Source of the DNA: Anastrepha obliqua
Lineage: Eukaryota > Arthropoda > Insecta > Diptera > Tephritidae
Assembly: GCF_027943255.1 (NCBI RefSeq)
Contig: NC_072892.1
Coordinates: forward strand, 160,148,792 to 160,212,791
Length of the DNA: 64,000 bases
Reading direction: 5' to 3'
Shown: piece by piece, positions 1-11,587 of the stretch
How positions within the stretch are numbered: position 1 is the stretch's first letter
How the letters are laid out: each line of letters starts with the position of its first letter
Made by a program: the position numbers and the translations under genes
Notes under the pieces: generated by a model
Seen by the model: only the letters and a program-made list of their open reading frames with translations
Told to the model about the DNA's origin: nothing
The model's database searches: none

Positions 1-388
1 CACTTTAAACAACAACAACCACCGTTTCATTATTATTATTATTTGACTGAGCAATTTTCATCCATATTAATGCTATTTTATTGTTACGATTTTGGCCTGA
101 ACGTGTTTTTTAGTAGTTACAATGTCCTCCATATGCGTTAAAATGCATGGTGCTACTTCCTGTGCACTTCTTGATGCTGTAGTTTAATCCATAAATACAT
201 CTTGGCATTATGGAAATTATGGAAGCCCAAGTTATAAACCTACATATTTCGCTTATCACGGGCTAACGACAGAGAGACAATTTAGGGTACGGAAGTGCTT
301 TTTGTAAATCAAACGAGGATCCATACTATTCGCTGAAATTTTCTTTAGCTTTTTGCAGGTCCTCTGTAAGACAATTCCCAGCTCGTAA
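1..388. other. AT-rich flank, no gene seen
   Basis: I see no coding or structural signal here apart from a short TTA run near 29-43. The recognisable retrotransposon sequence starts at about 389. Confidence 0.5.
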
Positions 389-2427
389 CAAGTCCCCCGG
401 ACCAGATGGTATTTCACCCGCCATGCTGAAGGAAGACAGAGAGTCAGTGACTACAGTCCTAAAGAAAATCTTCACTGCATGCTTGGCACTGGCTTATATA
501 TCACGCTCGTGAAGGATAGTAAGGGTCGCTTTCATCCCTAAGGTTGGGAGAGATGACTACACCAGCCCCAAAAGCTTTAGACCCATCAGCATGACTTCTT
601 TCATGCTGAAAAGTTTCGAACGGCTAGTGGAGTTGCATATGCGCCAGAGGTCGCTGAAGGTTCAGCCACTCTCTCAACTTTTTGGATATAGAGGGGGCTT
701 TTGATAATGCCACTTTCGACAGTATGTGTGGCTCTGACAGTAGACAAGGTGTAGACCGGATGCTAGTGAATTGGATTTATTTAACGCTAGCCGAAAGAAT
801 CGTCATGGTGCGGGCGGAGAAGGATCTGCTGGTGTCGTCCGGGGTTAATAGAGGCTGCCCCCAAGGTGGAGTACTCTCTCCATTACTCTGAAGCATGGTG
901 ACCGATCCTTTACTCACCACCTTAAATGGTGCTGGAGTCACAAGCATATGCGGACGACGTTGCTTGTTTGTTAATAGACCCGTCGCTTATGAACATCTGT
1001 AGAAAAGTGCAGAAAACTCTGGATATGATTGACACTTGGTGCTTTGTGAATGGGCTATCGGTAAACCCCACCAAAACTGGTATTGTACTCTTTACCTGAA
1101 GGAGAAAGCTTGATGGACTCGTTCTGCCTAAGATAAAAGAAGTCACAATCCAGCTATTCAAAGAAATCAAATATCTTGGAGTAATCATCGAAAGTAAACT
1201 TCTCTGGAAGTCACACGTTGAAACAAAGGCATCCAAAGCAGTGACAGCTGCACGAAGGTGTCTTTGGGAAAACGTGGGGTATTACAGCTGTGGGGATCCA
1301 CACAGCTATGATAAGACCTATTATCACCTATGCATCAGTGGTCTGGATGAGTAGACTCTCTCTCGTGGGAGTCAGGAGGACATCATCGAGACTACAACGC
1401 ACTGTGGCCATCTGTTGCACCGGAGCTTTTCCGACTACTTCAGGCCCGGCACTAGATATTCTGACTTGTCTACCATCACTCAATGCTTTCATCCAAGGAA
1501 AGGTTTTGAAGGCCATCTGCAGGCTGAATCACAATGGGAACTGGTACGGTGCCTGCCTGGCGTTGGAAAGCAGAGAAGGAATGGACTCCGATCCAACGAT
1601 TCTCACCATGCCCCTTGACTCAATGCCATCAAGAGTGGTACTTGAAAAGGGAAATAGTGTAGTGCTGCCAGAGGTTCAGTTGTGGTCAAACTCTGAAAAT
1701 GAGCCCAGCCAACACTGTTTTCGCAGTTTCACGAATGACACCAGGACCGAGCACGGCTCCGGCTCTGGGGTCTACGTGGAACCCAGCAGGACAAAACTGC
1801 ACTTTGCCCTTGGAATGCATGCATCTGTGTTTCAGTCGGAGGTATATGCCCTTCAAGAAGCAATGAACCTTAGCTAGGATGGGCTCTGAAGCCAACTTCT
1901 TTGGCCCATATCCCGTTTTGCCACTCCCTTCTGCAGCCATCAAAGTCAACGAGTTACTACAACCCACAAGCGAGCTTGGCAGGCTGAGGGAGGCTGCAGA
2001 TGGACTAAACTGATGTTACCTGTCATGTTCGATCGACTGTCGCAAAACCACCTGTCATTAAGCAGAAAGAAGTGCAGACGGCTGGTTGGACTGATGACAG
2101 GCCACTTTTTGTGGGTGAAGCACATGGAAAGGGTGGGCATCAGACAGTATACTCTGCCCAGCTTGTGAAGAGGAGGATGAAACGATGGACCACTTCCGAT
2201 GCGTCTGTTCCGCCTCCGCTCGAATCAGGTTTGAGGTCTTTGGCACTGATGTGTTAAGAAGCGACCATATTGGCTCCTTGGCACCACAAGATCTACTCAG
2301 ATTTCTTCGGAGATCTGGTACATTTAAAGCAAATTAAAAGGCTCGGATACCCTGCAGTACAGTGGACTTAATTAATGTCTGAGTGGTGCACTTGCTAATT
2401 GTTCCGACAAAACAAAAACAAAAAGCT
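389..2427 (+). mobile_element. Degenerate RNase H-type non-LTR retrotransposon, copy 1
   Basis: This is a decayed copy of the same LINE family found at 31115-33502. Reverse transcriptase motifs can be read in shifting frames: SPGPDG near 392, DIEGAFDNA at 682, CPQGGVLSPLL near 860, AYADD near 945, then the thumb region from 1290 and an RNase H start near 1735. Compared with the other copy it has lost two blocks. One lies between the LSLF-like and DIEGAF segments near 680. The other removes most of RNase H at about 1870, where EAMN jumps to the segment downstream of the RNase H active site. The 3' end near 2340-2427 matches the other copy in order: AATTAAAA, ACTTGCTA, then an A-rich tail. RNase H-bearing LINEs of this kind belong to the I/LOA/R1 group, and I cannot fix the clade by eye. 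The copy is non-functional, with several frameshifts and stops. Confidence 0.88.
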
Positions 2428-4195
2428 CGTTCGGCATTCTGTAAATGTACATCATGACTTTCTCTAAGATATAATTTCTGTTCCTCATTATTGCATGCAT
2501 GGATTTTTCCATTCAGTAAATATAAATTATATGTATATTAATTTTTTACAAATTTTGACTTAGACCACTTTCATAATTAACACGTTGAAATTACCATCAC
2601 TATCTGTAGGTTTATTTTTGACGACATCGTGAAAATTACATTAAATACATATAGTTTCAGATAATGGGGATGTGAAATAAGAGATAAACAATTTTTTTTT
2701 TTTGTAGAAATTTTGACTTTCATAATTATGGGCACATATGTCAATATGAAGAGTGTGCCAACATAACAAAAAAAATGTTTGGCTTATAGCAACGGCCTCT
2801 CTTATCGAACCGCAAGACTTATTTAGTACCCTAGTACTACACTGCTTTAAAACTAACCAAAAAATTTGACAGCATCAGAACATAAAAAACAAAAAAAAAA
2901 TGTTTAAAAATATTATTCTGCATTGCTCAATGATGTGCTTTGATTTAATTAAAATAATATATTCAAGTAAACATCGTTTAAACATCTCTCTTTTACACTT
3001 TTTAATCCGCCACATGTGTTTACCTATTACATATGTATATATATATATGTATGTGTGCATGAATATAAAACACACACACACACAGCCACGCTCACTGTAA
3101 CCGGGATGCATTTTTCAAGCGCGTCTTCCTCTCCGACACTTTATGGATATTTGTTTTGGAATAAAATGAAGACTTGTGCAATAAATCGCGGTCACCTGCT
3201 GGCTTTACGGTTACTCTGCTGTGCACAAAAAAATTTACGCCAACTGCAGGCACGAGCACGAACAGCCAACGCACACACACACACGTACACACTAATGCAA
3301 TTTACGGAGCCGCTACAAACACACACGCGCCCTTTTTGCAAGTAGTTATACTCACTTGTGGGATCGTGGATCCAGCGCTTGCGTTCCCCATTGCTGCTCT
3401 TCGATTGGACTTGCGAGTTTTTGTTTATCTGCAAGAAACAGGCGAAAAAGAGAATAATTATTATAAAGTAGATACGTAATAAAATTTCAATTACACATGT
3501 GAATTCGAGTGTATTAATGCGCGCATGAAAAACAGAAATGAAAAATCAAAAAAAGAAAAAACAAATAATGAAAATATGACATAAATAAATATGGCAAAAT
3601 GGAGAATGGTTAACATCGATAAATTGCGAAGTGGCTTGAGGGAGAAAGAGGGAGAGCGCACAGAGTGCTTAAATAAAATATGATGAAAAATGTGCTATAA
3701 TGACAACTGAGTATTCGAAGTTTCAATGGGGCCAAAAACTGGATAAAATTGTTGGTAATGTTGACGCACAGGCATCACCAGAGACTTTTACCTCTGTCTG
3801 CACGTGCCGTATAGAGCAGCGTGGCGTATGAGTAATATCGATTACATTGCGCATGTAAATGTGGTGCGTATTCCATATTTGATGTCCCAATATGATAAAT
3901 GACAATAACTGATTTTATTACAGTTACGTGCACGAATATTGTAATTTTGAATAATTGAACACTGATTGCATTTTAATGACTTGCTAACTACTTGAACAAT
4001 GCGAGCCTTGTTTATGTATTTTCAGCAGAAACTACGGCCGGAAAATTACAGCGCAAAAAGATTGTAGTCAAGACAAGGCACTGAATACATTAATTGAAGT
4101 AATGCAGGGACTTACGTAATGGCATGTAATGCCATGACACATAATGCTACAAAAAAAATTTGGCCAAAATGGGACTCTAGGCGCTGCTTATTCGG
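2428..4195. other. AT-rich DNA with CA microsatellites
   Basis: No gene is recognised except the possible exon listed separately at 3356-3428. A CA run lies at about 3070-3084 and shorter CA runs lie near 3277-3290. The open frames here are driven by these repeats and look spurious. Confidence 0.5.
3356..3428 (-). other. Possible internal host exon
   Basis: On the minus strand a pyrimidine-rich stretch ending TTTCTTGCAG is followed by 73 bp with no stop in two frames, then by a canonical GTGAGTAT donor. One frame reads NGERKRWIHDP, which has the mixed polar composition of real protein. The base composition is more GC-rich than the surrounding DNA. No paralogue or family is recognised. A lone exon of this size would be an island in a long intron on the minus strand. 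A chance pair of splice sites in unique DNA is the alternative, so confidence is low. Confidence 0.3.
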
Positions 4196-4199
4196 TGAA

Positions 4200-4440
4200 G
4201 GCTGAACGCCTCTATGTCAGTTGCTTCGATCACAGGCCACTGTCTCATAGGCCGACATGCTCAAAGACTGAATGTGCCTCATTTCGCGTGGCATGCCACT
4301 ACGTTTAGATACTTTAGCTCATCGTAAAAATGATACTGATGACCTTAGGGTGATAAATGTCAGCGAGATCAATGGGCTTGCACAAATTGGTTTAACGAGG
4401 AGTGGCAGATAAACTGCTACTGTGGTATGGCAATGGATTG
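4200..4440 (+). mobile_element. LINE ORF2 C-terminal fragment
   Basis: From about 4225 the plus strand reads ITGHCLIGRHAQRLN, the conserved block that follows RNase H in I- and Jockey-like LINEs. Further on it reads DLRVINVSEINGLA, typical of the extreme C-terminus. The two blocks are closer together than in a full element and out of frame, so the cysteine motif between them is lost. The fragment lies in opposite orientation to the next LINE (4840-6400). Confidence 0.6.
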
Positions 4441-4559
4441 GCAGCGGTTTAAGTGAGCTGGCCTAGAGACCGAGTTTCACTTCTACCTATCTACCTATTC
4501 ATGTGCAAGTACTTATACCTGCCAACATATGCCGAAAGTATTTTCGGTTAACTTGCACC

Positions 4560-6410
4560 GAAGCTCAGTAGTGCTGGGACTTGAGAATGTCAGTAGTGCA
4601 AAACAGTACTGGCGCTAGGTTAGGTTTCAGCGGTTGTCCACTATGGGACACACTCAGCCTCACAGTCCATTGTGATAGTGGGTGGAAAACTAGTACCCAT
4701 TACGAACTATTCACAAACTTTAGAATACCCCTCATTTTCACAATACCCCTCATTTTCACAGTATTGAGATGTTCCAACTCAATAAAAATTCGTATACCTA
4801 AAATGGTGAATCTGCATCTGGATGGAGCAGGACAAGGGCACAGAAAGTCCAAGATCGTCTCTTCCTCTTCCTCACTTAGACAATTTCTGCAGAAGTCATT
4901 TTCCCATGCCCATCCTGTCCGTTTTTGCTTATTAGGTACCGCTTTGTTTTAAGGGAAATCAGTGTGTTAAAACTATGCTTATTTTAGCTAGTAGAGATTC
5001 TGTTCCTTTGTCATTGAGAATAGACAAGTCGGATGATTCCGCAGGTGGATTCATTGTGCCATCTTCCATTCGCTGCTCTTACAATTTTCTCAAAAATAAG
5101 TAGCTTACAAGTCTGTAACGGTATACATATTGACATTATCTGTGTATGCATCAGTAAATTTGGCGTCATGTTTCGCTAGTTCATCGGCCTTGAAGTGATC
5201 CTCAATATCGCAATGACAGTAGCCCATGTTACCTTTGGGTGAGATAACTCAGCCGTCTCGTTAAGAGATGTACGACACTTCATGACTACTCTAAAGATTG
5301 TCGACTGCTTTTTGAGGGTTTTAATCGCCGCCTGGCTTCAGTGAAAATGTAAATATCATCTCCAGATATCGCGTAACACTGTACCAGTGTCACGGCTTTC
5401 ATTATTGCCATCAGCTCAGTTTGAAAAACACTGTAGTAGTTGGGTAGCCGCCAACTAAAGGAGATCCATAGATATTCAGAATATACACCTCCACTCACCC
5501 TGCTCTTTCAAGTGTTGAGCCATCTGTGTACATCCTCTCGTTCCAACTCTACCCTTGCGGGAGTGCAATGCCCACCCGTCCGAGAAGTTCCAAAATAAGA
5601 GTTAGGATCTTATTGTGGCCGTAGCCCATGTTTCACGACTGCCTCAAAGGATTCAGTCTTATTGCCACTTCGCCAGCGATATGTCTAGTCTGCAGATCTA
5701 CTGGAAAGAAATTTAATGTGGCATTTAATGCTTGTGATGGTGTGGTTGACATTGCGCCGATTATAAAAACAGGTGCGAGTCTTTGAATCTTGTCAACCCT
5801 TTGCTCAAGAGCATTCAACCATACTACAATACCTAAGCAGAGAATTGGCCCAACCACCGCCTTGTAGAGCATTATTCCGGTTACATCCACTAGTTTCCCC
5901 AATTATTTTTCTGCAAGTGTATATCGCCGTCATAGCTTTGCGTACTCTCTCTGCAACTGGAAGTCACAAATTTAGCTTCCTATCTAGTACAAGGCCAATA
6001 TATTTAGTTCTTTCTCTTACTCTAAGCGGTTTTCCCCGAGGTCTATTTTTTTAAGAACAGGTGTCTTATTTCTCTTGCTAAAAAGTATCAGACCCGTTTT
6101 TTCCGGACTTAGATTATATTAGATTACTTCGAGGTTTGCACTTCGACCTCATAAGCTTTTGTGCCCTCTTCTCATTAGAATAACTCATCCAGACACAGTT
6201 CCCTTATTAAACTCAAGATAGAGCTGATTTACTGGCTTTACTCCAAGGCTTCATCCCCGAAATGAAAATCACGCAATGTTGGAAGGTACTTTCCCGACGT
6301 CCTCATAGTGTTTTACAATATGATCGGCGTACGCAATTATTTTTCCTGGAATATTTTCAATATCCGGGAAAGATTCTTGACTACCAGGTTTCTGGTTTCT
6401 CGGAGATGTG
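4560..6410 (-). mobile_element. Degenerate non-LTR retrotransposon, RT to zinc motif
   Basis: Read on the minus strand from 6400 downward, this shows IAYADH (a YADD box with the last Asp changed to His) near 6330. SPEKTGLILFSKRNK follows near 6110. The thumb-domain frame at 5902-5633 contains VVGPILCLGIVVW. RNase H-like sequence at 5498-5286 includes FQTELMAIMKAV. A C-terminal knuckle, CRNCLSEEEEET...LDFLCPCPA, lies near 4930-4850. The order is RT, thumb, RNase H, cysteine motif, as in I-like LINEs. At the 3' side, 4560-4640 contains a TAGGTTAGG-like run often seen near such ends. The first third of RT and all of the endonuclease are absent, and many stops and frameshifts are present. Confidence 0.75.
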
Positions 6411-6839
6411 CCCCTTAACGGAAATTTCGTAATAGATGGTTCACCCAATTCTGCGTTATAACCCGCCCAATTAGCATTTCAGATCTACAAACGAAGATTG
6501 AGCCATAAACAGTAATGACAGAACTCTTTTTGGTATAAGAAGTGCTTATGGGTAAATTTATTGAGACAAAGTTCATTTTTAGTTGTGAATTTATTTTAGT
6601 CTGAGTTCATTTTAGTCTGCTTTCACAGCTGTCACTCCTACTCAGCTGGTGTTGCTAGAATTTTTTATGATATTGGTCTACTATGAGGAACTCTAAGTAG
6701 TGTTTAAAACTGGAGCCATCAAAAATTAGGTAGTGAATGTCAACTTTGAATGCTCCATAGAGAAACTCGATGATTCAGCTACAGAGGTAGATAGGCAGGT
6801 AAGTATAGTGACTGCCAATTGACGCACCTAGGCCTGTTG
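6411..6839. other. No gene seen
   Basis: I see no convincing coding sequence. The last part near 6780-6880 probably belongs to the 3' untranslated end of the following minus-strand LINE fragment, just after its stop codon. Confidence 0.4.
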
Positions 6840-6877
6840 TAGGCCGATTGTAATACCACTAGGGCTGTTCCCCCACC

Positions 6878-7201
6878 TCACTCTGAACTATACTCATTGA
6901 ACCAAATTGTGGCTTTAGTAATGTATCTAGCAATCTTTGTTACTTTTAAATTGGGTTCTTCGGCCAAATAATTATAAACTATTTTTCCTAGAATATTAAA
7001 CCTTCTTCTATCCAAAGCCATGCACCCGCATAGAAAGTGTTTTACAGTATCCTGTTCCTCAATGTTGTTACAGCTTCTGCAGTAATAGTTACAGAGTGCC
7101 ACCAGTCTGCCCGAATGGTGGCCTATAAGATAACTGACAACAAATTTAACAAATTTAATTCCAAATGAAACTATCGGTATCAGGTCGTTTTTAGGTGACA
7201 A
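6878..7201 (-). pseudogene. LINE ORF2 C-terminus with cysteine motif
   Basis: This 107-residue open frame is the tail of a LINE ORF2 protein. It reads VVSYLIGHHSGRL, then CRSCNNIEEQDTVKHFLCGC, which is the C-x2-C...H-x4-C-like knuckle that follows RNase H, then a basic helix and the C-terminus ending WFNEYSSE. The frame is open to its natural stop, so the piece is less decayed than its neighbours. It is cut at its 5' side at about 7201, where the sequence becomes unrelated. Its orientation matches the 4560-6410 element, but it duplicates that element's C-terminus and so is a separate insertion. Confidence 0.75.
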
Positions 7202-8167
7202 AAACAGATAGTAACTTAAAGATTTCTCTGTGTGCCGAAGTTCCGTCTATGTGCCAGAAACCATATTTATGGAGTGCTTTTCTATGGCAAAAAACTGTAG
7301 TACCACAAAAAATGTATGCTAAAAATTTTATTGAAATCACAGTCAAATACCCAGCAATAGGACATATCTGGCAATTATATGTAAAAGCACACACACACAT
7401 GTAATTATATGTAGTATTCAACTTCAATACATTCACCGTCTTTCAAACTCAACTGAATGCCAGTAAAGTAGGCAAACAAAAAATTTTACGAAGATGTTGG
7501 TCAACGTTGCGCTAATTCATTTTGTCAGCTGTAATTTATCCCAAATACAGAATAAAAGCCTTGATTCGAGCTACTTAGGGTTAATTGAAAGTTGTCAATC
7601 GAGTCGCCAATTAGAGCAGTCAGCTTGCGCCGAATTTATTCGCGGACATAAAAAGACTTTAATGAATGACACAATTTTGCCAAATTCTGCTGTGCGCTTA
7701 TAAAGTCAAAGTATAAAATAAAATCTGAATTTTTAGCAAATTTAAGTTCGGTTCAATCGCAAAATATTATGTTAATATGAAAGTAAAACAATAATACAAA
7801 TTAAAATAACTAATAAATGCGATTTTCCTATTCATGCAAAAACAATGACTTAATTATCTAAGCCTATTAATATGTTATTGGATTTAAAATTCAAATCGAT
7901 ATTATCCAAATAATCCGCATTAGTAAAATTAGACGCAATTGGCGCAATTTGATTTCATGTTTATTATTATTCACATTTAATACCCAGCGTGCTTCAGTAA
8001 AGAAAATATTTCAGTGCAAAATTGAGTACTGCTAGGATAAATGAAAAGCGCCATTGCGCTTAGGGTTAACTGTGCACATTTACGCTTCTCACCGTTGAGT
8101 TATAATTTTCAAAATCGCATGTTCGATTATGCTGCCGCGCTGCGCTGTGGTGATCCTGAATAAAATA
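7202..8167. other. AT-rich unique DNA
   Basis: No gene is recognised. The open frames at 7195-7404 and 7494-7703 have no family resemblance and sit in AT-rich sequence, so I treat them as spurious. Confidence 0.45.
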
Positions 8168-8884
8168 TTGCGTTGGGGAATAAGTTCATAGCGTTTTTCT
8201 ATTTTCTTTTATTTTTCCACGATTTGTTTGCTGTTTGGCGAAGGGTAACTATTCATTCGATAGAACTCTTTCTGCTTTACAAAACTATATTATGTTAATT
8301 GTTTTTTCGAGTTATTTGAATTTTTATTAGTTTTGAGCCTTAGAAATGGAATACCCAGGAGACAAAAATCAACATGGAGTGGGTGGCTCCAGGAGATAAG
8401 CAAAAGTCGAGAGTTAAGCCAGATCTTCATACAAAGAAAACCATTATATGTGTTTGGTGGGACTGGGAGGACATGGTGCACTAGGAAATGTTCGAAAAAG
8501 AATGCCACGCTCAACAAGGAGCTTTACATTGCCCAACTATACCGCGTGAATGAGGCTATTCGACTGAAAAGGCCTGATCGACATGGTCAAACCATTCGCA
8601 AGTCGTCAAAACCTGACGCCAAGAGCTCGAATGGGAAGTCCTTCAGCAGCCGCCGTATTCTCCGGATCTTGCACCTATTACCATCTTTTCCGCTCCCTGT
8701 CAAACCATATGACAATAAATAGGTCCTTAAAAACTAGCTTAACAACATATTTGGCACCAAACTGGGGTATTTTTGGAAGAAATTGTAAACATCAACGGTG
8801 AATATTTAATTGATTATCTTTTTGATTTTTTTGTTTAAATGAAAGTCTTCGCTAAAAACGTTAAAAACTTATTCCCGAACCCAA
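8168..8884 (+). mobile_element. Internally deleted mariner with both ends
   Basis: Both ends are visible as inverted repeats: the left reads TTGCGTTGGGGAATAAGTT and the right, reversed, reads TTGGGTTCGGGAATAAGTT. TA dinucleotides flank them at 8166-8167 and 8885-8886. Between them, from about 8370, frames read EWVAPGDKQKSRVKPDLH, ICVWWDWEDMVH, LNKELYIAQLYRVNEAIR and YSPDLAP. This is the central and C-terminal part of a DD34D mariner transposase. The N-terminal DNA-binding half and the first Asp are deleted, and the second Asp region (HDNARPH in relatives) is scrambled. At 717 bp the element is about 55% of normal length and cannot mobilise itself. Confidence 0.85.
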
Positions 8885-8944
8885 TACTTCATTTGAAACT
8901 CAATTCCAATATAATACTTATATTATGAAACTCATTTTTATTTT

Positions 8945-10110
8945 CTAGAGAGATGGCAATCCTATTCGAAAATGTTTATGGATTTAAGTGTTCTAAAATA
9001 TCTTTCATTTGTTACAAAATTGCCATATTTTTCACTGGACATCTATACATAATAAATTTTCTATTTTAGATAGATGGCAACCCTAGACAACAATATTATA
9101 GGTTTAAAGTGTCCTTGCATATAGTTCATTTGATACATAATTCTAATATACTACTTAATTTATGTAATTAATTTTCATATTTTAGAAAGGTGGCAATCCT
9201 ACAATATTAGAAATTTGTATGCATTGAAGTGTTCTAAAAATGCTTCATTTGCTAGAAAATTGTAATATTTTACTCAGTTTCTATACATAATTAATTTTTT
9301 ATGTTCTAGAAAGCTGGCAACCCTAGTCGGGAATATTAAAGTGTCCTTAAATATACTTCATTTAATACTTAGTTGTAAGATTTCATATAATTTATTTAGT
9401 TAATATTTATATTTTAGACAGGTGGCAATCCTATTCGAAAATTTTTATGGATTTTAGTGATTTAAAAAATCTTTCATTTGTTACAAAATTGCCATATTTT
9501 ACTGGACATCTATACATAATTAATGTTGTGTCTTAGATAGCTGGCAACCCTAGTCAACAATACAGATTTAAAATATCCGTGCTTATATTTTATCTTATAC
9601 TCAAATCTAATAACTAATTAATTTATGTAATCAAGTTTTATATTCTGGGCAGGTGGCAATCCTTCAAGTGTTCGAAATCCTCGAAGTGTTCCAAAAACCC
9701 TTCGTTTGTTGGAAAATTTTAATATTTTACTTAATTTCTATACATAATTCACTTCTTATGTTTTAGAAAGCTGGCAACCCTAGTCAAAAATATTAAGGTG
9801 TCCTTAAATATACTTCATTTTATACTTAGTTGTAAGATTTTACATAATTTATTTAGTTAATTATTATATTCTGGACAGTTGGCAATCCTATTCGAAAATG
9901 TGTATGGATTTAAGTGTTCTAAAATATCTTTCATTAGTTACAAAATTGCCATTTAAATAGCTGGCGACCTTAACCCAAAATATTACAGGCTCAAAGTATC
10001 GTTAAATATACTTCATTTGTTACTCAATACTAAAATACTACATAATTTATGCACTTAAGTTTTGTATTTTAGATAGTTGGTAACCCTCTACAAAAAGATT
10101 AAGTGTCCTC
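8945..10110. repeat. Tandem array with four-monomer higher-order repeat
   Basis: Eleven monomers of about 107-124 bp, each marked by a GGCAACCC/GGCAATCC box, begin near 8955, 9076, 9192, 9316, 9424, 9543, 9655, 9773, 9881, 9963 and 10079. Adjacent monomers differ a lot, but monomers four apart are very similar: 1/5/9 share TATTCGAAAAT and a TTGCCAT block, 2/6/10 share a GATAG-CTGGC start, 3/7 share a GTGTTC...TTCATTTG block, and 4/8 are nearly identical. The higher-order period is about 457-469 bp. Monomer 9 is shortened to about 82 bp. The array ends abruptly at about 10110. No open frame runs through it. Confidence 0.85.
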
Positions 10111-10114
10111 CAAG

Positions 10115-10590
10115 GCACAGGCTCATTCGGCGTAATATCTGCGAATATTCTGTTCCATATACTTTTATGCTCTCACTTGGAATATGCAGGTATTTCCTGG
10201 TGACCATAAGACCAACTGTCTATGAAAATAATTCAACGAGTTCCACCACTTAACTCACGACTTATGCTAATTAATTTTAATTCTTTGGAAAAGAGAAGCT
10301 TTGTCCTCTCTCCCTCTCTCTTTCTTATATCTACCAAGCAAGTGACGGCATAACCGATTGCCTTGATTCTACTTGAGCGGAGAAGCTTTTATATGCGACA
10401 AAGAATTCTTCGAGATTCTTCGTAGTTTCTACTCTACACAAAACTAAATTTAAATGTAATGCGCCTATTTCCCATGCGCTTCGAGAATTCAATGTCTTAC
10501 CTAAATGCTAGTTGATTGTTTTTCCTCACACAAATCTGTCTCTGTAAGTGTCTCAAATTCAATTACTATTATTATTATTATTCAATATAT
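10115..10590 (+). mobile_element. Non-LTR RT C-terminal relic with ATT tail
   Basis: Frames from about 10150 read HLEYAGISW, then RLMLINFNSLEKRSF, then a string matching the end of Jockey/CR1-like ORF2 proteins (REFN-type ending near 10490). The relic closes with an ATT microsatellite at about 10565-10582, a common 3' tail for such LINEs. Frameshifts and stops are frequent. I assign it to non-LTR elements with fair confidence, but not to a clade. Confidence 0.55.
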
Positions 10591-11587
10591 GATATAATTT
10601 ACGGTAATGTTCGTTAGTCCGCAAGGTAAGTACTTTGTTCGCCACTTTGTAGCTTATTTGAGCACACACATACACACATTTGTACGAACAATCATTCAAC
10701 TGTATATAAAGTACATAAACATACACACATTTTTACATATTTTTAGGCAATTAAAATTACACTCTTCATTATTCATATGTGATAGCATATTTTATAATCA
10801 AATTATTTGTCCACTCGTTGGTTAGCCTCAACAAATCAGGCGAACAAATATTTGCGCAAATTCATACATTTTTAAATGAAAAATTTTAACACAATTTCAA
10901 TTAATTGTGGTTTTCGGCAAATTTCGTATTCAATTATTTTCTGTGAGCGCACGCCAGTTTGCAGTTGATATATATTGATACTCATGTATGTATGTATGTA
11001 TGTATGTGTGTCTACCTCAAAGTAGTTATGCCATCATGCAGTTGCACTATAATCAAATCTTAATTGCTGATTAAATTAAAACCATAACAACTGATACTGC
11101 ATCACAACAACAAAGCCCGTACGTTAAATGGGCAATCAAAATATTGTTGCTTAATAATTTCAAGCATTCACAATACTCGTATATTTTAACGATGTGTTAG
11201 GTTGAGTCTATCTGTGAAGTATATACAGTGAGCCGCATAAGTGTTCACAAAAATAAATACTATGAAGAACCAAATTTTTTTTTTTTCAGAGGTAAACTAA
11301 GTATATTCTGATACATAAATGTGAATGTTTGTTTATAGTTTATGCTCTCCTAATCCGTTATGAGATAAAAGTTAGGTAATTTGTTGTGACATATTTTGCA
11401 CCTGCCACTTAGCGCTTGAGCAGCGATGTCCTAAAAAATTTTGATTATGATCGGATATGGTTCATGGATTTTAAGTACCTTATTTATTTTGAGGTCCCAT
11501 AAAGTTTATTTATTTATTTCAATTATTAATAATCTAGAAATGCACTATTTCTTACAAAGTATACAACTCGAATTATACATATATATA
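10591..11587. other. AT-rich unique DNA with TATG microsatellite
   Basis: A TATG tetranucleotide run lies at about 10984-11010. I see no gene. The open frames at 10607-10825 and 11441-11659 are AT-driven. Confidence 0.45.

Noticed and set aside
8945..10110. Regularly spaced repeats considered as a CRISPR-like array
   Set aside because: The whole monomer is repeated with no conserved short repeat and unique spacers, and the genome is eukaryotic. It is a satellite array.
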